In this document: positions 54,124 to 63,716 of the stretch, piece after piece
Numbering within the stretch: position 1 is the first letter of the stretch
How the letters are laid out: each line of letters starts with the position of its first letter
Source: Dolomitihabitans soli
Lineage (GTDB): Bacteria; Actinomycetota; Actinomycetes; Streptosporangiales; Streptosporangiaceae
Assembly: GCF_022213955.1 (NCBI RefSeq)
Contig: NZ_JAKNTW010000004.1
Coordinates: forward strand, 1-64,000
Direction of reading: 5' to 3'
DNA length: 64,000 nucleotides
Notes under the pieces: generated by a model
What the model was told of the DNA's origin: nothing
Database searches by the model: none
What the model saw: only the letters and a program-made list of their open reading frames with translations
Position numbers and translations under genes: made by a program

Positions 54124-54486
54124 ATGAAGTACATGCTGCTGATCCACAACCGCCCCGGCTACGTGGGCGAGCTGCCCGACGCCGAGCGCGACGCGCTGAT
54201 GGCCGATGTGGACACCATCATGCGGGAACTCACCAAGTCGGGTGAGCTCGTCCGCGGCGAGGCGTTGGCCGATCCGTCCGAGACCAGGACGGTACGGGTC
54301 CGCAACGGAGCCACGGCGATCACCGACGGCCCGTTCACCGAGGCCAAGGAGCACTTCGCGGGCCACATCGTCGTGGACGTGGATTCGCTGGAGCGGGCTA
54401 CGGAGATCGCGGCGAGATGGCCGGACGCGAAGTACGCGGCCATGGAGGTCCGCGCCGTCATCCACGAGTCCGGCCCCGGGGCGTGA
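54124..54486 (+). CDS. YCII-domain protein
   Basis: This 120-aa protein has a YCII ferredoxin-like fold: MKYMLLIHNRPGYVGELPDA at the start, RVRNGATAITDGPFTEAKEH in the middle and FAGHIVVDVDSLERATEIAA, with a YAAMEVRAV strand at the end. The DGPF(T/A)E segment is the family hallmark. Many members are encoded beside an ECF sigma factor (the SigJ/RpoE6 arrangement), but none is intact here. ATG 54124 has GAGGAG upstream. The role is unknown; a dimeric small-molecule-handling protein is the usual guess. Confidence 0.88.
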   Translation: MKYMLLIHNRPGYVGELPDAERDALMADVDTIMRELTKSGELVRGEALADPSETRTVRVRNGATAITDGPFTEAKEHFAGHIVVDVDSLERATEIAARWPDAKYAAMEVRAVIHESGPGA

Positions 54487-54776
54487 CGACCGGCAGCACC
54501 TCGGCCTGCTCGACGGTGATCCCGTCGGGCAGGCCGAGGTTCAGGCACTGCCGGGTGATGCCGGCGGTCACCACCGCGACGACGCGAGCGCGAAGGACCG
54601 CCGCCTCATTCGCCTGACCCTCGACACCGCCGGCGCCCCTGCGCAGGGGACGAACGCCACGCCGCCCGGCGTGCCGGTTTCGCACTCGCCCGCGTGACGA
54701 CGAACCGCGGCCGGGCGTGAGCCGGCGGGAAAGACGCCATTCTTGAACGAACGCATTGTTCGAGAGGAGAGATGTG

Positions 54777-55430
54777 ATGGGATCGGGCAAGCCGCTTCAT
54801 GGTCATACCGACGCCGGCGGAACGATCGACCACCCACGCGCCTACGAGTTCGTGGCGGAGATCGGTTTCCTCGGGCGGCGGCGGGAGATCTTCACCCGCC
54901 TGGCGACGCTGTCCGGGACCCGCCCCGGTGACAGGGTGCTCGACGTCGGCTGCGGCACCGGCTACCTGACCCGGATCCTGGCCCCGGTCGTCGGCCCCGC
55001 CGGGCAGGTGACCGGCATCGACCCCTCGCCGCCGATGATCGAGCACGCCCGGCGGCGCGCCCCGGGCAACTGCTCCTACCTGGTGGGCGAGGGTCAGGCC
55101 CTGGACCTGCCCGACGCGTCCGTCGACGTGGTGGTCTCCAGCCTGGCCGTGCACCACATGCCGGCCGCCGAGCGCGGTGCCGCGGTGCGGGAGATGTTCC
55201 GGGTGCTGCGGCCGGGCGGGCGGCTGCTGATCGCCGAGTTCCGTCCACCGGCAAGCCCGCTGCTCGCCCGGCTGGTGGGAATGCTGCCGGGCCCGGCGAT
55301 GCGGCAGCGGCCCATGGATCTGCTCGCCGACCTGATCCCTGCGGCCGGCTTCCACCGGCTGGACGAGGGCGACCTGCCGGTCCTGCTCGCCTACGTCCAG
55401 GCCGAACGGCCCGCCGCGTGCGTGGTTTGA
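54777..55430 (+). CDS. Class I SAM-dependent methyltransferase
   Basis: This 217-aa protein has the Rossmann-like SAM motif VLDVGCGTGYLTRI (residues 45-58), an acidic ribose-binding segment (GIDPSPPMIEHARRR) and the late VLRPGGRLLIAEFRPP strand. These are UbiE/COQ5-like features of small-molecule C- or O-methylation. ATG 54777 is chosen for the GAGGAG at its ribosome site. The region before it, 54487-54776, contains no recognisable gene, though a GAAC...GTTC dyad lies just upstream. The acceptor is unknown. Confidence 0.9.
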   Translation: MGSGKPLHGHTDAGGTIDHPRAYEFVAEIGFLGRRREIFTRLATLSGTRPGDRVLDVGCGTGYLTRILAPVVGPAGQVTGIDPSPPMIEHARRRAPGNCSYLVGEGQALDLPDASVDVVVSSLAVHHMPAAERGAAVREMFRVLRPGGRLLIAEFRPPASPLLARLVGMLPGPAMRQRPMDLLADLIPAAGFHRLDEGDLPVLLAYVQAERPAACVV

Positions 55431-55487
55431 CCAGCGCGACGATCAGCGGAGGAACAGTTCGAAGGCGACCTCCGGGGACGGATCAGG

Positions 55488-56624
55488 CTACTCCGGGGGA
55501 GCCATACGCACGTGCTGCGCCTCGGCCTCGGGACGGCAGAAGGCCAGCAGGCGCTCCGCCTCGATGAGCAGCGCGTCGCGGTCGGAGGCGGTGAGCGGCC
55601 CCAGCGGGGTGAGGGTGAGGGTGGCCGCGCCCCGCCCGTTCGCGATCGACCACATGCCCGCGACCCGCCCATCGATCAGGAAGGTGGGTTTGAGCTGCCC
55701 GTTGACCTTGATGTAGACGATGTCCCGGTAGGCGTCGGGCAGCACCCTGGTCCGGTGTTTCGGGTGGTAGGCGAGCAGGACGCTGTCGAACCAGGGGAGC
55801 AGCCGCACCGGGGCGGGGACGTCCGCGCCGGGCCGGGGCGCGTCCGGCAGGTCGTACAGGGTCCGCCGGGCCTCGTCGGTGAAGGTGAGCAGGTCGGCCA
55901 TCCGGCTCAGCGCGGCCCGGACCGGGGTGAGGTTCCAGCCGATCCAGTGGGCGACGTCGTCGGCGGCGGCCGGGCCGAACGCCCGCAGATGGCAGCGGAT
56001 CACGGTGTCGAGCGCGTCGGAGACGGCAGGCGGCTCCGCCGCGGGCGCGGCGAGCAGCGCGGCGGGGGTCTTCGGCCCCCACGGGCCGGTGGCCGGGACC
56101 CGCACCAGGCCGACCCCGGACCGCAACGGCCGCCACTTGGCGGCGCGCTGCCAGGCCAGCTCCTCGTCGCCGATCACACCCGGGTGCCGGGCGGCCCAGG
56201 ACTCGAAGAACGCGTTCAGCTCGTCGGCGCTGCGGGGTTCGGCGGCGTGGTCGAGGAGGTCCCGCAGCAACCGGGTCACCTCCGGGTGCGGCTCGCCGTC
56301 GGTGCGCCGCCACCGGCCTGCCTTGGAGGCGGCGGCGACGGTGGCGTAGGCGGGGTACTGCGCGGCGGAGACGGTGTGGATGGTGCCCCGCAGCAGCGTG
56401 CCGGTCAGCAACTCCCCGCTCGCGTGCGCCCGGTACGGCTCGGCCGCGTCCAGGCCGCTCATCCGGCTCCACAGGGCGGGGCCGAGCGCCGGCCAGTACT
56501 GCATCTGCAGGGCGCCGGCCGCCTCCACGATCCTGCCGGGCGGCCCGGGCATCCGCTCCAGCAGCCCCTGCCGGGCCAGCAGCGCCCGGTTCAGCTCCCG
56601 CTCAGTGATCATCTCGGCTGTCAC
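55488..56624 (-). CDS. Winged-helix DNA glycosylase-like protein (AlkZ/YcaQ family)
   Basis: This protein is about 378 aa in the HTH_42 family, which includes the interstrand-crosslink glycosylases AlkZ and YcaQ. Three tandem winged-helix folds are expected. The catalytic Q-x-Q motif appears as ALQMQYWPALGPALWSRM, about 40 residues from the start, with the usual RELNRALLARQGLLERM opening. A late KVNGQLKPTFLIDGRVAG strand pair is also family-like. Such enzymes excise bulky alkylated bases or resolve crosslinks from natural genotoxins. GTG 56624 is proposed: TATCCT lies 6 nt before it, suggesting a leaderless message. ATG 56612 is the alternative. Confidence 0.85.
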   Translation of the reverse strand: MTAEMITERELNRALLARQGLLERMPGPPGRIVEAAGALQMQYWPALGPALWSRMSGLDAAEPYRAHASGELLTGTLLRGTIHTVSAAQYPAYATVAAASKAGRWRRTDGEPHPEVTRLLRDLLDHAAEPRSADELNAFFESWAARHPGVIGDEELAWQRAAKWRPLRSGVGLVRVPATGPWGPKTPAALLAAPAAEPPAVSDALDTVIRCHLRAFGPAAADDVAHWIGWNLTPVRAALSRMADLLTFTDEARRTLYDLPDAPRPGADVPAPVRLLPWFDSVLLAYHPKHRTRVLPDAYRDIVYIKVNGQLKPTFLIDGRVAGMWSIANGRGAATLTLTPLGPLTASDRDALLIEAERLLAFCRPEAEAQHVRMAPPE

Positions 56625-56781
56625 CGGGCAAGGATACGGCCCGTGCGCGGTGTTCCGGCGGCCGGGGTTCAGCGGCCGGTCAGCCGCCCGGCCAGCGCGG
56701 CGATGTGCTCCCGCCAGGCCGTCAGCGCCGCGTCGCGCTCGCCGGCCAGTTCCAGGCAGCCGTTCTGGCATATAGAGGGGT

Positions 56782-58128
56782 CTACCGCCACCCGCCGGGG
56801 TCGACGCCGCCCGGGACCGGCGCCGCCGGGTCGTAGGGGGCGCGGGTGAACACGAACGTGTTGAGGTCGAGGTAGACGACGCCGCCCTGCCGTACCACGC
56901 GGAGCGTCTCCCCGGCGTAGTAGCCGTCCAGGCCCAGCCACGTGCCGTCGTCGCGCGCCACGAAACGGGACGCCCGGCCCAGGCCCGCGACCGGGGACAG
57001 CAGCAGGCCGCGCTCGGGCAGCAGCCGCAGCGCGTACGGCGCGGGCCCCCAGTACCACGGCCCGGCGAGCTCCAGCAGGTCCGGGTCGGCCGTCACCGGG
57101 ACCCACTCCTCCGGCAGCCGCGGCTCGTGCTCGTCGAGGATCGCCAGCATGTCGCTCAGCAGCGTCCGCGACATCCCGGCGGTGGTGTTCGCCATGAACA
57201 GCGCCCCGACCCCGTCGGCGGGGTCGGCCCACACCGAGGCCAGAAACCCCGGCATCGACCCGCCGTGCCCGGCCAGCCGGCGGCCCCGGTCGCGGGCCAG
57301 CTGCACGCCCAGGCCGAACCCGCCGGTCCACGCGTCGCCGTCGTCGACGCTGACCGGCTCGCGCATCTCCGCCAGCGTGTCCTCCCGCAGGATCCCGCCG
57401 GTGTCGCCCGCGACGAACGCCGCCCAGCGCGCCAGGTCGGCGGGCGTGGACCAGAGCTGCCCCGCCGCGCCCATCGCCCCGCCGTCGTGCTCGGGCTCGG
57501 GCAGCAGCACGTCCGCCCACGGATGGACGGCGTACCCGGTGGCGTGCGGGTCGCGGGGCCGCGGCGTGGTGCCGGTCATACCGAGCGGGAGCAGCACCTC
57601 ACCGGTGACGGCCGCCTCCCACGGCACTCCCCGCAGGCGGGCGACGAGCTCGCCGAGCAGCGCGTACCCCAGGTTGGAGTAGTGGAAGCGGCGGCCGGGC
57701 CGATGCCGGGACACCTCCGGGCCGAGCGCGCCGAGCAGTTCCTCGGCGGCCAGCCCCGGAGTCCGCTCCCACCACGGGCCGGGCGACTCGGCCGTCAGCC
57801 CGGAGGTGTGCGACAGCAGCTGGGCGACGGTGACCTCGCCGGCGTGCGCGTCGGGCAGGTGCTTGCCGATCGGGTCCAGCAGGTTCACCCGGCCCTCGTC
57901 GCGCAGCCGCATCACCATGGTCGCCACCATCGACTTGGTGATCGACCCGATGCGGTACTGGGTGACGGCCGAGGGCTGCGCACCGCGTACCGAGCCGCGC
58001 GAGCCGTACCAGACGATCTCCCCGCCGCGGACCAGCGCCGCCGCCAGCGAAGGCAGCCGGCACTCGGCCTGCTCCACGGCGATCCTGCGCAGCAGCGCCC
58101 GTGCCGTGTCGCCCCGAACCTGCCCCAT
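56782..58128 (-). CDS. Serine hydrolase of the beta-lactamase family with C-terminal domain
   Basis: This 448-aa protein starts at ATG 58128 with GGGAGG upstream. The N-terminal part (about residues 1-340) has the class C beta-lactamase motifs S-x-x-K in IGSITKSMVA, Y-x-N in FHYSNLGYALL and H-x-G in LAGHGGSMPGF. The C-terminal about 90 residues form a separate strand-rich domain, LELAGPWYWGPAPYALRLLP, of the kind seen after these hydrolases in actinomycetes. No clear signal peptide is visible, so it may be cytoplasmic. It may act as an esterase or D-aminopeptidase; the substrate is unknown. Confidence 0.88.
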   Translation of the reverse strand: MGQVRGDTARALLRRIAVEQAECRLPSLAAALVRGGEIVWYGSRGSVRGAQPSAVTQYRIGSITKSMVATMVMRLRDEGRVNLLDPIGKHLPDAHAGEVTVAQLLSHTSGLTAESPGPWWERTPGLAAEELLGALGPEVSRHRPGRRFHYSNLGYALLGELVARLRGVPWEAAVTGEVLLPLGMTGTTPRPRDPHATGYAVHPWADVLLPEPEHDGGAMGAAGQLWSTPADLARWAAFVAGDTGGILREDTLAEMREPVSVDDGDAWTGGFGLGVQLARDRGRRLAGHGGSMPGFLASVWADPADGVGALFMANTTAGMSRTLLSDMLAILDEHEPRLPEEWVPVTADPDLLELAGPWYWGPAPYALRLLPERGLLLSPVAGLGRASRFVARDDGTWLGLDGYYAGETLRVVRQGGVVYLDLNTFVFTRAPYDPAAPVPGGVDPGGWR

Positions 58129-58322
58129 CGGACCTCCCGTTTTCCGCCCCTGCGGTCTCCGCTCGACCCTAGTGCGGAGGCAGGCAGGATAAGCCGGAAA
58201 GGGGCCAACGTAGATCCGGAGTCGGTGACCGCCGAGTCCGGGTTCACCACGCGGGCCCGGTCGGCGGCCGACCGCCACGGGCCGAATGCGACCGCGACCG
58301 CGGGTGCGGGAGAATACCCGCC

Positions 58323-60536
58323 ATGGCCACCCCTCCCGGCCCGCCCGGCGCGGTGCTCGACGCGGTCCTCGAACGGATCACCTACGCCAACGAGGAGACC
58401 GGCTACACCATCGCCCGCGTCGCCGGGGCCCGCACCGGGTCCGAGCTGATCACGGTCGTGGGGCCGCTGCTCGGCGCGCAGGTGGGGGAGTCGCTGCGGC
58501 TGACCGGCCGCTGGACCTCCCACCCCCGTTACGGCCGGCAGTTCGAGGTGTGGTCCTACCTGACCGTGCTGCCCGCCACCGTGCAGGGCATCCAGCGATA
58601 CCTCGGCTCCGGGCTGATCAAGGGAATCGGCCCGAAGATGGCGGAGCGCATCGTGGACCACTTCGGGACCGCCACCCTGGAGATCATCGAGAAGGAGCCG
58701 GGGCGACTGGCCGAGGTGCCGGGCCTCGGCCCCAAGCGGACCAGGCTGATCGCCGCGGCCTGGGAGGAGCAGAAGATCATCAAAGAGGTGATGATCTTCC
58801 TGCAGGGTGTCGGCGTGTCCACCTCCATCGCGGTGCGCATCTTCAAGCAGTACGGCGAGGCGTCCATCGCGGTCGTCCGCGGCGAGCCGTACCGGCTGGC
58901 CGCCGACGTGTGGGGGATCGGCTTCAAGACCGCCGACACCATCGCCCAGGCCGTCGGCATCCCGCACGACAGCCCCGACCGGGTCAAGGCCGGGCTGCGT
59001 CACACCCTGTCGGAGGCCGCCGACGACGGCCACTGCTACCTGCCGGTCCCCAACCTCGTCACCGACGCCGTGAAGATCCTCGACGTGCCCGCCGGACTGG
59101 TCGCCGCCTGCCTGGAGGAACTCGTCGCCGAGCAGGGAGTCGTCCGCGAGGACGTGCCCACCGGCGAGAACGTGGTGCCCGCCGTCTACCTGGTGCCCTT
59201 CCAGCGGGCCGAGCAGTCGCTGGCCGGTTCCCTGCTGACCCTGCTGAACACCGGCCGCGACCGGATGCCGGGCTTCGCCACGGCCGACTGGGACCGCGCC
59301 CTGTCCTGGCTGCGGACCCGCACCGGCGCCGACCTCGCCCCCGAACAGGCCGACGCCGTACGGCTGGCGCTGACCTCCAAGGTCGCGGTCCTCACCGGCG
59401 GCCCCGGCTGCGGCAAGTCCTTCACGGTCCGCTCGGTCCTCACCCTGGCCCACGCCAAGAAGGCCAGGGTGATCCTCGCCGCCCCCACCGGCCGCGCCGC
59501 CAAACGCCTGGCCGAGCTGACCGGCCACGAGGCCACCACCGTGCACCGCCTGCTCCAGCTGCGCCCCGGCGGCGACGCCTCCTTCGACCGGGACCACCCC
59601 CTGGACGCCGACCTCGTCGTCGTCGACGAGGCGTCCATGCTCGACCTGCTGCTCGCCAACAAGCTGGTCAAGGCCGTCGCGCCGGGCGCCCACCTGCTGT
59701 TCGTCGGCGACGTGGACCAGCTCCCCTCGGTCGGCGCCGGGGAGGTCCTGCGCGACCTGCTGGCCGCCCCGCAGATCCCCCGCGTACGGCTGACGCAGAT
59801 CTTCCGCCAGGCCCGCCAGTCGGGCGTCGTCGTCAACGCCCACCGGGTCAACACCGGCCTGCACCCCGTCCTGGAGGGCATGGACGACTTCTTCCTGTTC
59901 CCGTGCGAGGAACCCGAGGAGATCGCGGCGCTCACCGTCGACGTGGTCGCCCGCCGCATCCCCGCCCGATTCGGCCTCAGCGCCCGCCGCGACGTGCAGG
60001 TCCTGGCCCCGATGCACCGCGGCGCGGCCGGCGCGGGCGCGCTGAACACCGCCCTGCAGGAGGCCATCACCCCGGCCAGGGAGGGCATGCCCGAACGCCG
60101 GTACGGCGGGCGGGTGTTCCGCATCGGCGACAAGGTCACCCAGTTGCGCAACAACTACGACAAAGGCGCCGCCGGGGTGTTCAACGGCACGGTCGGCGTC
60201 GTCACCGACATCCGCCCCGACGACCACAACCTCACCGTGCTGACCGATGAGGAGGAGAGCGTGGAGTACGCCTTCGACGAACTCGACGAACTCGCCCACG
60301 CCTACGCGGTGTCCATCCACCGCTCCCAGGGCAGCGAGTATCCCGCCGTCGTCATCCCGCTGGCCACCTCCGCCTGGATGATGCTCCAGCGCAACCTGCT
60401 CTACACCGCCGTCACCCGCGCCAAGAGGCTCGTCGTGATCGTCGGGTCGCGCCGCGCCCTGGCCCAGGCGATCCGCACCCGCGGCGCCGGCCGCCGCCAC
60501 ACCGGCCTGACGCACCGCCTGCAAACCATCCCGTAA
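58323..60536 (+). CDS. recD2: RecD2-type ATP-dependent DNA helicase
   Basis: This 737-aa helicase has an N-terminal OB/helix-hairpin-helix region (VPGLGPKRTRLIAAAW, GVGVSTSIAVRIFKQYGEAS, WGIGFKTADTIAQAVGI). A superfamily 1B motor follows with the Walker A motif LTGGPGCGKSFTVR, the Walker B DEASMLDLLL, FVGDVDQLPSVGAGEVLRDL and the late motifs HRSQGSEYPAVVI and YTAVTRAKRLVVIVGS. This order is RecD2 rather than RecBCD RecD. It unwinds DNA 5' to 3' in repair. The start is ATG 58323. It stands alone here; the opposite-strand open frames are shadows of its codon bias. Confidence 0.93.
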   Translation: MATPPGPPGAVLDAVLERITYANEETGYTIARVAGARTGSELITVVGPLLGAQVGESLRLTGRWTSHPRYGRQFEVWSYLTVLPATVQGIQRYLGSGLIKGIGPKMAERIVDHFGTATLEIIEKEPGRLAEVPGLGPKRTRLIAAAWEEQKIIKEVMIFLQGVGVSTSIAVRIFKQYGEASIAVVRGEPYRLAADVWGIGFKTADTIAQAVGIPHDSPDRVKAGLRHTLSEAADDGHCYLPVPNLVTDAVKILDVPAGLVAACLEELVAEQGVVREDVPTGENVVPAVYLVPFQRAEQSLAGSLLTLLNTGRDRMPGFATADWDRALSWLRTRTGADLAPEQADAVRLALTSKVAVLTGGPGCGKSFTVRSVLTLAHAKKARVILAAPTGRAAKRLAELTGHEATTVHRLLQLRPGGDASFDRDHPLDADLVVVDEASMLDLLLANKLVKAVAPGAHLLFVGDVDQLPSVGAGEVLRDLLAAPQIPRVRLTQIFRQARQSGVVVNAHRVNTGLHPVLEGMDDFFLFPCEEPEEIAALTVDVVARRIPARFGLSARRDVQVLAPMHRGAAGAGALNTALQEAITPAREGMPERRYGGRVFRIGDKVTQLRNNYDKGAAGVFNGTVGVVTDIRPDDHNLTVLTDEEESVEYAFDELDELAHAYAVSIHRSQGSEYPAVVIPLATSAWMMLQRNLLYTAVTRAKRLVVIVGSRRALAQAIRTRGAGRRHTGLTHRLQTIP

Positions 60537-60741
60537 CGGAAGACCGTGAACTTTCTGACTGGTTGAAGCGTCAACAAGAGAAGGGAAGCAGCGATTCTTG
60601 ACGCGGACCTTACTTCGGACTGACCCAAGATTGACTTTGGACATCGCCCAAAATACGCTGGCTTCCCCCCAATTGATGTGCGTTGGAGTCGGAAACCACA
60701 TTAAGGTTTAGACGTGCTTTGCTTTGCTGGGGGAGATCCTT

Positions 60742-61935
60742 TTGCCTGCCGTTGACCGTCGCCTGAAGAAGCCACTCGCGTGCCTCGCCGTGGCCGCGGC
60801 CGCTGTGCTGACCGCCTCGTGCTCCAACAGCGGGGCCACCACGACGCCCGCCTCCTCCGAGGAGACCACGCCGGCCGCGCCCGCGCCCGTCATCAAGATC
60901 AGCCCTGTCGAGGGCAGCACCAAGGTGCGCCCCGACAAGCGCGTGGTCGTGGCCGCCACCGGCGGCGCCCTGCAGACGGTGACCGTCACGGCAGGCGGCG
61001 AGGAGGTCGAGGGCACGTTCGACGACGCCAAGAGCCGCTGGGTGTCCAAGGGCACGCTGAAGCCCGCGACCACGTACAACGTCGCCGCGACCGCCGCAGG
61101 CGACGGCGGCCCCGCGGAAGCCGCCAGCGTCTTCAAGACGTTGAAGCCCGCCCGCCAGCTCGCCGTCGCCGACGTCACACCCAGCCAGAAGGGGGAGAAG
61201 GTCGGCGTGGGGGCGCCGATCATCCTCACCTTCAACCAGCCGGTCAGCGACCGGCGCTCCGTCGAGAAGGCCCTGGAGGTCGACGCGGAGAAGTCCGTCG
61301 ACGGCGCCTGGCGCTGGATCGACGACACCCGCGTCATCTACCGCACCGCGAAGTTCTGGCCCGCCCACCAGAAGGTCACCCTGCGGGCCAACCTGGAAGG
61401 CGTGCGCGGCGCCAAGGACATGTACGGCATGAAGGACTTCACCAAGGTCATCACCATCGGCGCCCGCCAGATCAGCACCGTCGACACCCGCAAGAAGACG
61501 ATGAACGTCACCAGAGACGGCAAGACCGTCAAGAAGATGCTCATCAGCGCGGGCATGGCCACCACCCGCGAGTACACCACCACCAGCGGCGTCCACCTGA
61601 CGATGGAATCCGTCAACCCCGTCTGGATGGAATCGCCCGGCCGTAAGAAGGGCGACCCCGGCTACTACAAGGTCCTCATCAACCACGCCGTGCGCATCTC
61701 CAACTCCGGCGAATACGTCCACGCCAAGAACAACGTGTGGGCCCAAGGACGGCAGAACGTCAGCCACGGCTGCGTCAACGCCCGCCCCGACCAGGCCAAA
61801 TGGTTCTACGAAACCTCCCAGCGCGGCGACCCCGTGGTCGTCAAGGGCACCGACCGGGCACTGGAGTGGAACAACGGCTGGGGCTTCTGGCAGATGTCGT
61901 TCAAGGAATGGAAGAAGGGCAGCGCCCTCTCCTGA
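60742..61935 (+). CDS. L,D-transpeptidase lipoprotein with Ig-like domains
   Basis: This 397-aa protein starts at TTG 60742, with GGGGGAG at 60729-60735. The N-terminus LKKPLACLAVAAAAVLTASC is a lipoprotein signal. Two Ig-like domains follow (about residues 45-265), then the YkuD catalytic domain (about 265-385). The active site is NVSHGCVN with Cys344, preceded by the family His. It makes 3-3 peptidoglycan crosslinks or attaches proteins in actinobacterial walls. TTG 60724 lies upstream in the same frame but does not have this ribosome site. The 60537-60741 leader holds a possible TTGACT -35 and no gene. Confidence 0.93.
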   Translation: MPAVDRRLKKPLACLAVAAAAVLTASCSNSGATTTPASSEETTPAAPAPVIKISPVEGSTKVRPDKRVVVAATGGALQTVTVTAGGEEVEGTFDDAKSRWVSKGTLKPATTYNVAATAAGDGGPAEAASVFKTLKPARQLAVADVTPSQKGEKVGVGAPIILTFNQPVSDRRSVEKALEVDAEKSVDGAWRWIDDTRVIYRTAKFWPAHQKVTLRANLEGVRGAKDMYGMKDFTKVITIGARQISTVDTRKKTMNVTRDGKTVKKMLISAGMATTREYTTTSGVHLTMESVNPVWMESPGRKKGDPGYYKVLINHAVRISNSGEYVHAKNNVWAQGRQNVSHGCVNARPDQAKWFYETSQRGDPVVVKGTDRALEWNNGWGFWQMSFKEWKKGSALS

Positions 61936-61974
61936 CGCCGCCCGGGCGACCCCGCCGCGTCACACCCCACAGCC

Positions 61975-62484
61975 TCACCGGTCCTGCAGCACCACCTGGC
62001 GCTGCAGGACCTGCCCCGGCCACGCCCCGACCCTGAACGGCTCCGCCCGGGTGAAACCCTGCCCCTCGTAGTAACGCACCAGCCGGCCGTCGTCACCCGC
62101 GTAGCAGTCCACCCGCAGCAACCCGACCCCCAGCCGCCCCGCCTCCACCACGGCGTGCTCCAGCAACGCCCCGCCGACACCGTGACCGGCGAACCGCTGG
62201 TCGATCACCAGCCCCTGCACGTACAGCTCCGGCTCCGGCGCGGGCGCGACGTACTCCACCGGCCCGCCCACCACCATGCACCCGGCCGGCTCACCGCCGA
62301 CCTCGGCGATCCGCATACCGTCCCCCGCGGCCCACCCGCTGATCGTCTCGATCCGCCTCGGCTGCGCGGAGAACGGCACCCCGCCCCACTGCCCGGTCCG
62401 CCCCCGCGCGGCCAGCCACGCCACGGCACTGTCGAACATGGCCAGCACCGCCGGGACATCGGCCAGCCCACCAGGACGAATCAT
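61975..62484 (-). CDS. GNAT-family acetyltransferase
   Basis: This 169-aa protein has the GNAT core: LYVQGLVIDQRFAGHGVGGA with the acetyl-CoA pyrophosphate-binding GxGxxG-like loop, then LLEHAVVEAGRLGVGLLRVD. The YYEGQGF segment is the usual beta-6/alpha-4 region. The start is ATG 62484; GTG 62487 is also possible. It acetylates an unknown amine, which may be an amino acid, drug or protein N-terminus. It is convergent with the L,D-transpeptidase and shows no partner gene. Confidence 0.88.
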   Translation of the reverse strand: MIRPGGLADVPAVLAMFDSAVAWLAARGRTGQWGGVPFSAQPRRIETISGWAAGDGMRIAEVGGEPAGCMVVGGPVEYVAPAPEPELYVQGLVIDQRFAGHGVGGALLEHAVVEAGRLGVGLLRVDCYAGDDGRLVRYYEGQGFTRAEPFRVGAWPGQVLQRQVVLQDR

Positions 62485-62738
62485 CACCGGCCGATCGTAA
62501 CAATCCGATGGCGGCCAAGACGATCCGGCCGGGAGCGCCCACCCAGGATGGTGGCCACGGCCCGGACCAGCGCCACTGCGCTGACGTGGCAGAAGGTGGC
62601 GCACCTGCTGACCGACCGCTCCGAGCTCGCAGCGCCGGGCGTCGGTGGCGGGGGCCGATGGAGTAGGTGCCCGTTCCCGAAGTGCGCCCGTTACTGAAAC
62701 GAGCTGGCCGACTCGCCGGTCCGGAAGCGGCCCATCGC

Positions 62739-63626
62739 TCAGCTACCCGTCAGCGGCGTGATGTGGCGGAGAAAGGCCTCGGCGATGCTTCTGAGCCGGT
62801 CGGTGCGCCAGACCAGGGCATAGTCGAACGTGGCGTCGCCTCCCATGGGGATGCAGATCAACCCGGGACGCGGGTAGAAGTTCGACGTTTGGGCGCCGAC
62901 GATGGCGACGCCGTGGCCTGAGGTGACGTAGACGAGGATCTCTTGGAAGCCGGGCAGCGACGCGGTGAGACGGTCCGGCACCGGTAGGTGGTGGTCGATC
63001 CAGTAGCCGGGCAGGGCATCGGCGAAGAAGACCCTCTCGCGTGCGATCTCATCGTGGCTGACGTGGGTGCGGTGCGCCAGCGGATGGTCCGCGGGCACGG
63101 CGAGCATCGCCGGCTCAGACAGCAGCACCGGCCCGACGACGAGGTCCGGCTCCTCGACCGGCAAGGGCAGCACCGACAGGTCGACCTCTGCCCGGCGCAG
63201 GGGGCCGAAGAGGTCAGCGAGCGCGGTTTCGCGGATGGCCACCCGGCGGCCGGGCACGCGGTCACGGAAGGTGTCGGCGAGCGGCAGGACGACCTGGGCC
63301 ACCGCGGCCGACATGTAGCCCAGCTCCAGCGTGCCGGTGATGCCGTGCCCCGTCGCGGTCGCTCGTGCGATCGCGGCCTGGACTTGTGCGTGCGCGGGCT
63401 GCAAATCGTCCAGGAGCTGCCTGCCGAGCGAGGTCAACTCGACCCGGCGGGTGGTGCGGCGGAACAGCGGCGCGCCGAACCGGCGCTCCAGTTTGGCGAT
63501 GGTCTGGCTGATCGTCGCAGCCGAGACATGGAGGCGCTCGGCCGTACGCGCGAAGTGCAGTTCCTCGGCGAGTACGAGGAACACCTCGATGTCCTGACGC
63601 TCCACCGCTCCCTCATTCTTCAGCAT
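62739..63626 (-). CDS. LysR-family regulator
   Basis: This 295-aa protein has an N-terminal LysR winged helix (EVFLVLAEELHFARTAERLH, then VSAATISQTIAKLERRFG). A two-lobed periplasmic-binding-protein-like sensor domain follows (about residues 95-290). ATG 63626 is used; the longer open frame is non-coding. It is divergent from a PPOX flavoprotein gene at 63717, which it probably controls from the 90-bp gap. Length and motifs are normal for the family. Confidence 0.9.
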   Translation of the reverse strand: MLKNEGAVERQDIEVFLVLAEELHFARTAERLHVSAATISQTIAKLERRFGAPLFRRTTRRVELTSLGRQLLDDLQPAHAQVQAAIARATATGHGITGTLELGYMSAAVAQVVLPLADTFRDRVPGRRVAIRETALADLFGPLRRAEVDLSVLPLPVEEPDLVVGPVLLSEPAMLAVPADHPLAHRTHVSHDEIARERVFFADALPGYWIDHHLPVPDRLTASLPGFQEILVYVTSGHGVAIVGAQTSNFYPRPGLICIPMGGDATFDYALVWRTDRLRSIAEAFLRHITPLTGS

Positions 63627-63716
63627 GGGTGAACAAGTGTTCCAGATCTCGCCATTGATGAGGCCCTGCGGCGAACGCGACGATGTGTCGGCAAGCCGAC
63701 GATCAAAAGGGGAACG

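Noticed and set aside
54487-54776. Possible gene between the YCII and methyltransferase genes
   Set aside because: A minus frame with ITRQCLNLGLPDGITVEQAE reads smoothly, but no start, ribosome site or known family supports a gene.
56664-56775. Short minus-strand frame ending ELAGERDAALTAWREHIAAL
   Set aside because: It looks coding-like but has no start codon with a ribosome-binding site and is only about 36 codons; family not recognised.
57912-60701. Very long open frame (929 codons) antisense to the RecD2 and beta-lactamase-type genes
   Set aside because: The plus-strand RecD2 gene has all helicase motifs; the antisense frame has no recognisable domain and is a by-product of high third-position GC.
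62549-62697. 49-codon plus frame before the LysR gene
   Set aside because: No ribosome-binding site, no recognised domain and convergent position make it unlikely to be a gene.
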